Assembly: GCA_019423685.1 (NCBI GenBank)
Contig: JAHZAY010000003.1
Coordinates: 62,001-126,000, forward strand
Reading direction: 5' to 3'
DNA: 64,000 nt
Origin: Clostridiales bacterium
GTDB lineage: Bacteria > Bacillota > Clostridia > Oscillospirales > Ruminococcaceae
A program made the position numbers and the translations under genes. Numbering within the stretch: position 1 is the first letter of the stretch; each line of letters begins with the position of its first letter. The notes under the pieces are model-generated. The model saw only the letters and a list, made by a program, of their open reading frames with translations. It did no database searches and was not told where the DNA came from. This document shows positions 59,526-64,000 of the stretch, piece after piece.

Positions 59526-60197
59526 ATGAATATCAGCATGTTCGATATTCTCGGTCCCATTATGATCGGCCCTTCCAGCTCTCACACCGCCGGTGCACAG
59601 CGCATCGGAAAGGCAATGCACAACATGATTGCCAATAAACAGATCAAGGCGGTCCACTTCATCCTGCACGGCTCGTTCCATCTGACCCTGCGGGGCCACG
59701 GCACCGACCGCGCGCTGGTTGGCGGCGTCCTGGGCATGAACGCCTACGATCCACAGCTGAAAAACTCGCTGCAAATTGCCGAGGAACGCGGCATTGAGGT
59801 CACCTTTGAGGGGGCAGATCTGGGCGACGTGCATCCGAATACCGTGCGCATCATCGCACAGACCACCGACGGCACAATCACCTCGCTGACCGGTTCGTCG
59901 GTTGGCGGCGGTGAAATTGAAATTGTCAACATCAACGGAACCCCGGCAAACTTCTCCGGCCGCTACCCGGCAGTGGTCATCAACCACGTCGACCGCCTGG
60001 GAATCATCAGCCACATCACTTCGATTCTGGCCATCAACCAGATCAACATCGCCACCGTTGTGAACTCCCGCGACAGCACCGGCAAGAAGGCGGTCACCAT
60101 GATCGAAACCGAAACGCCAGTGGACGAGTCGGTCAAGAAGGAATTGGAAAGCATGTCTGCTGTGGAGAGCGTAGTCACGATGGAGAAGGTCAGCTGA
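59526..60197 (+). CDS. sdaAB: L-serine dehydratase, beta subunit
   Basis: 223 residues. The N-terminus FDILGPIMIGPSSSHTAGAQ is the signature of the beta domain of Fe-S serine dehydratases, and the last 75 residues form an ACT domain (YPAVVINHVDRLGIISHI) that may bind serine. Together with the alpha subunit it deaminates L-serine to pyruvate and ammonia. It starts the operon; sdaAA follows after 67 bases with its own ribosome site. Confidence 0.96.
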   Translation: MNISMFDILGPIMIGPSSSHTAGAQRIGKAMHNMIANKQIKAVHFILHGSFHLTLRGHGTDRALVGGVLGMNAYDPQLKNSLQIAEERGIEVTFEGADLGDVHPNTVRIIAQTTDGTITSLTGSSVGGGEIEIVNINGTPANFSGRYPAVVINHVDRLGIISHITSILAINQINIATVVNSRDSTGKKAVTMIETETPVDESVKKELESMSAVESVVTMEKVS

Positions 60198-60264
60198 TCC
60201 GATCCTTCTGTGTAGGACAAAATGCGATCTCTCACGCTACTAAACATGAAAGGAACCTGTTGTT

Positions 60265-61188
60265 ATGTATTTTTCTGCTAAGGAAATGCTCGCCCAGCTG
60301 CAGGGTACAGACAAGCGCATCTGCGACCTTGTCATTCAAAATGAAATCGAGCTGTTTCAAAACTCTTACGATAAAATTATGGACATGCTGGAAGAACGCT
60401 ACCAGATTATGTACAACTCCGCCCACGATGCCCTGGAAAAGGAAATCCGCTCGCTGAGCGGGCTCACCGGCGGCAGCGCGCGCAAAATGTGGGAGTACTA
60501 CAAAAAAGGGTCGATGATCTGTGATGGCACCGTCATCCGCGGTGCAGCGTACGCCCTTTCTTGCCTGGAGGTCAACGCCTCGATGGGCCTGATCGTCGCT
60601 GCTCCGACCGCCGGCGCCTGCGGCATCCTGCCGGGCTGCCTGCTCACCGTCGCCGAGAAGCACGACATCCCGCACCAGCAGGTGCTGGAAGCCCTGGCAA
60701 CCGCTTCGGGCATCGGCCAGATCATCGTAAAGAAAGCCACCGTTTCGGGCGCTGAAGGCGGATGCCAGGCCGAGTGCGGCAGTGCTGCCGCGATGGCTGC
60801 GGGCGCTGTCGTGGAGATGCTCGGCGGTACCCCTGCACAGGCATTTGACGCAGCTGCCATCGCAATGCAAAACATCATGGGCCTCGTTTGCGACCCAGTT
60901 GCAGGCTTGGTCGAGATGCCGTGCGCCAAACGAAACGCCTCGGGCGTCGCAAACGCTCTGGTCAGCGCGGACCTCGCTTTGAGCGGCATTTTCAGTGAGG
61001 TGCCGTTTGACGAAGTGGTGGAAGCGATGTACAAGGTCGGCAAAGCGCTGCCATCCACCCTGCGCGAGACAGCGTTGGGCGGACTTGCGACGACACCGAC
61101 TGCACTGGCTATGAAGGAAAAGATCTACGGCAAGGGCTCTGCGGAGCCTGCGTGCAGCGGGGACTGCGCATCCTGCGGAATGTGCTAA
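60265..61188 (+). CDS. sdaAA: L-serine dehydratase, iron-sulfur alpha subunit
   Basis: 307 residues behind AAAGGAACC. Cluster ligands are the conserved cysteines in PTAGACGILPGCLLT, GGCQAECGSAAAMAAG and GLVCDPVAGLVEMPCAKRN. The [4Fe-4S] cluster acts as a Lewis acid on the serine hydroxyl and makes the enzyme oxygen sensitive, in line with an anaerobe. The tail SGDCASCGMC adds three cysteines beyond the common core. A strong terminator follows. Confidence 0.96.
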   Translation: MYFSAKEMLAQLQGTDKRICDLVIQNEIELFQNSYDKIMDMLEERYQIMYNSAHDALEKEIRSLSGLTGGSARKMWEYYKKGSMICDGTVIRGAAYALSCLEVNASMGLIVAAPTAGACGILPGCLLTVAEKHDIPHQQVLEALATASGIGQIIVKKATVSGAEGGCQAECGSAAAMAAGAVVEMLGGTPAQAFDAAAIAMQNIMGLVCDPVAGLVEMPCAKRNASGVANALVSADLALSGIFSEVPFDEVVEAMYKVGKALPSTLRETALGGLATTPTALAMKEKIYGKGSAEPACSGDCASCGMC

Positions 61189-61212
61189 CCTGCACCATAT
61201 ATACTGTGAAAA

Positions 61213-61256
61213 GAAGAGTGGCTGGCGGGAAATTGTCCCGCCAGCCACTCTTTTTC
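61213..61256. terminator. Terminator of sdaAA
   Basis: AAGAGTGGCTGGCGGGA pairs with TCCCGCCAGCCACTCTT around AATTG, then TTTCTTTC; usable also by the convergent small gene. Confidence 0.88.
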
Positions 61257-61306
61257 TTTCTGCTGCCTGCACTTTGCCAAAAGACAGATGCCGGCCGTCA
61301 CCCTGC

Positions 61307-61474
61307 CTATCTGCCCTTGTTTTCCAGAACCTGCTTTGCGTGGAAGCGCAGTTCGTCGGCATTGTGTATGTCATTGGTATTCTGGATCAGCGACCCCTGG
61401 ATGTCCTCCGGCAAACTCAGGAAAAATTGCTTTGCCCGCTCGTCCTTTGCCAGCAAATCATTTAGATTGCGCAT
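61307..61474 (-). CDS. Small acidic protein, unknown
   Basis: 55 residues from the ATG at 61474 behind GAAAGGGGG. Mostly helical and charged, with FFLSLPEDIQGSLIQNTNDI and ELRFHAKQVL. The pattern of a Leu-Pro followed by Q/I-rich and Asn/Asp residues recurs in short clostridial proteins of unknown role (an S/N-x-E-L-x-x-x-A motif near the end). Convergent with sdaAA. Confidence 0.6.
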   Translation of the reverse strand: MRNLNDLLAKDERAKQFFLSLPEDIQGSLIQNTNDIHNADELRFHAKQVLENKGR

Positions 61475-61639
61475 CGTTTTTCCCCCTTTCCTGCCATTTC
61501 TTTCCCCCCTAGTTTGTCCCGCTTTTCGCACAGCTATACGCTTTACTGCAAAACAAATTCATTCCCTCCCTTTTGCACCTTTTTGCCCGCGGTTTTCTAT
61601 ACTGTAGTAAGCTCGTGATTTTGCAAGGAGGTCCTTACC

Positions 61640-62764
61640 ATGTCTGAAAATGCTCCGATTCGTTTCTTCCTGGGCGCCAATTCCCCACAAGGATTTGTCT
61701 CCCACTTCGACCAGCTCGATTGCGGCGACCCACAGTGGCACACCTTCATCATCAAAGGTGGACCGGGTTGCGGCAAATCTACCTTTATGAAGCGCATCGC
61801 CTCGGTCTTTGCCGAACGCTGCAAGGGGATGCAGCTGATTCCCTGTTCCTCCGACCCCGACTCGCTGGACGCCGTTATCCTGCCCGAATGGAAAGTCTCT
61901 ATCGTCGATGGCACCGCTCCCCACGTCCTTGAGCCAAAAAATCCTGCCCTTTCGGAGAGCATCCTCTCCTTCGGCGACTTTCTGGACCCGCTCAAGATTA
62001 AACCGCACGCCGACACCATCCGCAAGATCGACAAGGTCACTTCCAAAAATTACGCGCAGGCCATCGACTGTCTTGCCGCTGCAAAGAGCTTTCTGTCAGA
62101 CTCTAACCGCATTGCGATGGGCTGTCTTTCGGTTGAAAAGCTCTCTTCCTATGCCCGCCATTTCGCCTGCAAGCACTTCCCTCGCCGCTGCGGCCATCCG
62201 GGACGCGGCAAAGAGAGCGTGCGCTTTTTGAGCGCAGTAAATGTTCAGGGCGTCACCAGCCTTGCACAGACCGCCTCCACCCTGTGCGATCACATCTGCT
62301 TCATCGCAGACGATTGGGGCGCCGCTGCCTCTCTGTTTTTGTGCGCGCTGCGTTCCTACGCTCTGGACAACGGCTACGACGTCATCACCTGCTACTGCCC
62401 GCTGGCTCCTAACCAGAAGATCGACCACCTGTTCATCCCTGCGCTTGGACTCGGCTTTATGACAGAGAACCGCTTCCACAACCTTTCCGGCGTCATCCCC
62501 GATCGCCGCATCCATGCAAAACGCTTTTTGGACATTGAGACGATGCACCACCACAAAAAACGCCTGAGCTTTAATCAGAAGGCCGCTGCCCAGATGATCC
62601 GTCAGGCGATCTCCATCCTTGCAGAAAACAAGGAGCTGCACGACGAACTGGAGGCCATCTACCTTGCCGCCATGGACTTTTCCCAGATGGATGCTATGCT
62701 CGAACATGTTGCCTCGCAGATTGTGGACTTTCGCGCCGCGCGGGAAGGAGCGCTGCTGCTTTAA
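61640..62764 (+). CDS. P-loop ATPase of unknown function (PRK06851-like)
   Basis: 374 residues behind GCAAGGAGG. Walker A is FIIKGGPGCGKSTFMKRIA near residue 38. A second half repeats a nucleotide-binding-like layout but with VNVQGVTSLAQ in place of a P-loop. The middle has the His/Cys-rich segment HFACKHFPRRCGHPGRGK. Such duplicated ATPases occur in clostridial spore-formers; I know of no assigned function. It is monocistronic. Confidence 0.75.
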   Translation: MSENAPIRFFLGANSPQGFVSHFDQLDCGDPQWHTFIIKGGPGCGKSTFMKRIASVFAERCKGMQLIPCSSDPDSLDAVILPEWKVSIVDGTAPHVLEPKNPALSESILSFGDFLDPLKIKPHADTIRKIDKVTSKNYAQAIDCLAAAKSFLSDSNRIAMGCLSVEKLSSYARHFACKHFPRRCGHPGRGKESVRFLSAVNVQGVTSLAQTASTLCDHICFIADDWGAAASLFLCALRSYALDNGYDVITCYCPLAPNQKIDHLFIPALGLGFMTENRFHNLSGVIPDRRIHAKRFLDIETMHHHKKRLSFNQKAAAQMIRQAISILAENKELHDELEAIYLAAMDFSQMDAMLEHVASQIVDFRAAREGALLL

Positions 62765-62954
62765 ACTTTCTGCCATAAAAAAGGTGGAAAACGCAAGGGA
62801 AAGCCAATCTGCACCCTTTTGCCATTCCCAGAGTACATAGCCCACTCTGCTACGACCACCCTTTTCTCACGCAAAAAGAAAATGCCCCCTTTTTTCTCAC
62901 CCCTGTTTTGCAAACGATATCCCGTTTCGTTTCTCCACTTTGCATAATAGTTTA

Positions 62955-62999
62955 CAAAAAAACAGGAGCAAAGCAAAATGCTTTGCTCCTGTTTTTTTC
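62955..62999. terminator. Terminator between the ATPase and glgA
   Basis: AACAGGAGCAAAGCA pairs with TGCTTTGCTCCTGTT around AAA, with A and T tracts on both sides. The stretch 62765-62954 shows nothing else. Confidence 0.88.
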
Positions 63000-63010
63000 A
63001 ATTTAAAAAG

Positions 63011-64000
63011 TTAGTCCTTTAAAATGCGCTTATACATATTGATGTACTCGCCGGCAGATTTATTCCAGCTAAAGTCGCTGTTCATTGCATTTTCCATCGC
63101 TTTGTGCCACAGCGGCTTGTTGCCATATAAGCCTTCTGCGCGCTGGATAGCGCCCAGCATATCGTGCGCATTATAGGTCTTAAAGGTAAAGCCATTGCCG
63201 TCGTCTCCACCCATGTCGTGAATGCTGTCCTTCAGACCGCCTGTCTCGCGGACGATCGGCAGCGTGCCATATCGCGCAGCCACCATCTGAGCCAATCCAC
63301 AAGGCTCACTCTTGGAGGGCATCAGGAAGGCATCGGCACCGGCATAGATCTTCTTGGAGAGGTTTGGCAAGAAGCCGATCTTGACCGCTACACGGCCCGG
63401 ATACTCGTTCTGCTTTTCGGTAAAGAAGCTTTCATAGTCCTTGTCGCCCGAGCCCAGCAGCACAAAGGCGATGTTGTCCCGCATGAGGATATCGAAGATA
63501 TACTTGACAAGATCCAAGCCCTTGTGGGAGACCAATCTGGACACCATGCCGACCAGCATCCGGTTGCCGTCCGGCTCCAGACCCATCTCCTTCATCAGCT
63601 CCAGCTTGTTGATCTGTTTATCCTCCAGCGAGTGGATGTCGTAATTTTTATAGATATTTTGATCAGTCTTTGGGTTGTTCGCTTCCAGATCAATGCCGTT
63701 GAGGATGCCGATTACACGATCCCCTTTGGCGCTCAGAATGGGGTCCAGTCCGTGAGAGAACCACGGGTCGTGGATCTCCATGGCATAGCTCGGGCTGACG
63801 GTGTTGACCATGTTGACCTGCACGATCGCAGCCTTCATCATGTTCAGGCATCCGTTATATTCGAGCACCGGATTCTGATACTCCGGGATTCCCAGCACAT
63901 CCCAGGCGATCTCCATGCCGTACTGTCCCTGATACTGGATGTTGTGGATGGTAAAGACCGTCTTGATGTCGTGATATTTGGGGATGCTGCGATAGAAGGT
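63011..64000 (-). CDS. glgA: Glycogen synthase, N-terminal part outside the window
   Basis: 330 residues remain; the frame runs off the right edge in phase (FTIHNIQYQGQYG precedes the internal ATG at 63916). GT5 family signatures: VNTVSPSYAMEI, VIGILNGID, MVGMVSRLVSHKGLDLV, and the nucleotide-sugar site FLMPSKSEPCGLAQMVAARYGT with the catalytic Glu, then RETGGLKDSI. It extends alpha-1,4-glucan chains from ADP-glucose. The other glg genes are presumably beyond the edge. Confidence 0.95.
   Translation of the reverse strand, partial: TFYRSIPKYHDIKTVFTIHNIQYQGQYGMEIAWDVLGIPEYQNPVLEYNGCLNMMKAAIVQVNMVNTVSPSYAMEIHDPWFSHGLDPILSAKGDRVIGILNGIDLEANNPKTDQNIYKNYDIHSLEDKQINKLELMKEMGLEPDGNRMLVGMVSRLVSHKGLDLVKYIFDILMRDNIAFVLLGSGDKDYESFFTEKQNEYPGRVAVKIGFLPNLSKKIYAGADAFLMPSKSEPCGLAQMVAARYGTLPIVRETGGLKDSIHDMGGDDGNGFTFKTYNAHDMLGAIQRAEGLYGNKPLWHKAMENAMNSDFSWNKSAGEYINMYKRILKD

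Overview
The window reads as chromosome from a spore-forming, Gram-positive anaerobe of the class Clostridia, probably Oscillospiraceae/Ruminococcaceae-like. This placement is inference from gene content: dipicolinate synthase (dpaAB), a sporulation-type D,D-carboxypeptidase, RicT, a ylxM-ffh-rpsP-khpA-rimM-trmD operon, HPr proteins with His15 and Ser46, FeoAB, an oxygen-sensitive Fe-S serine dehydratase, a 2[4Fe-4S] ferredoxin and a c-di-AMP receptor. Base composition is moderately GC-rich, with AT-rich intergenic regions holding clear -35/-10 promoters and GC-rich terminators. I saw no rRNA, tRNA, IS element, prophage or CRISPR array. Both ends cut genes: dpaA at the left, glgA at the right.

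Layout. 0-8 kb (+): dpaA/dpaB, a penicillin-binding carboxypeptidase, a small membrane protein, RecD2-type helicase, MreB-like actin, a tRNA methyltransferase-like protein and RsmI. 8-18 kb (-): a TraX-like membrane protein, a coiled-coil protein, coaD, rsmD, uvrC, an HPr, and the ylxM-trmD translation operon with an aminoglycoside acetyltransferase-like gene between khpA and rimM. 18-29 kb: amino-acid and peptide catabolism (threonine aldolase, isochorismatase-family hydrolase, M55 D-aminopeptidase, Atg22-type MFS, a TetR-flanked YfcC transporter plus C45 acyltransferase, M19 dipeptidase) and a divergent Enzyme I. 29-34 kb: feoAB, a DUF1638 protein and a ZIP transporter. 34-40 kb: a complete fructose PTS operon (fruR-fruK-fruA-ptsH-ptsI). 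40-46 kb: an MgtE-like transporter with a structured leader, DegV, two membrane proteins, YebC and a radical SAM protein. 45-54 kb: EpsG-like protein, MATE pump, a two-component system, PBP1A and small genes. 54-64 kb: ferredoxin, the queG-decarboxylase-darA-holB-ricT operon, sdaAB/sdaAA, an ATPase of unknown role and glgA.

Connections. The fructose operon carries its own HPr and a canonical Enzyme I. A separate HPr and a second, motif-degenerate Enzyme I lie elsewhere, so the window holds a duplicated general PTS system. feoAB and the ZIP gene each have a GTTAGC/CTAAC-type inverted repeat just downstream of the -10, pointing to a shared metalloregulator. The YfcC transporter promoter is overlapped by a perfect inverted repeat, the likely operator of the divergent TetR gene.

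The most unusual element is the roughly 280-nt leader of the MgtE-like gene. It has its own promoter, a Shine-Dalgarno-led 27-codon reading frame ending in a Pro-rich stretch, a segment that can pair with either of two GGAGGAAAA copies, and a 12-bp hairpin with a U-rich tail before the gene. It lacks the M-box consensus and looks like an undescribed attenuator.
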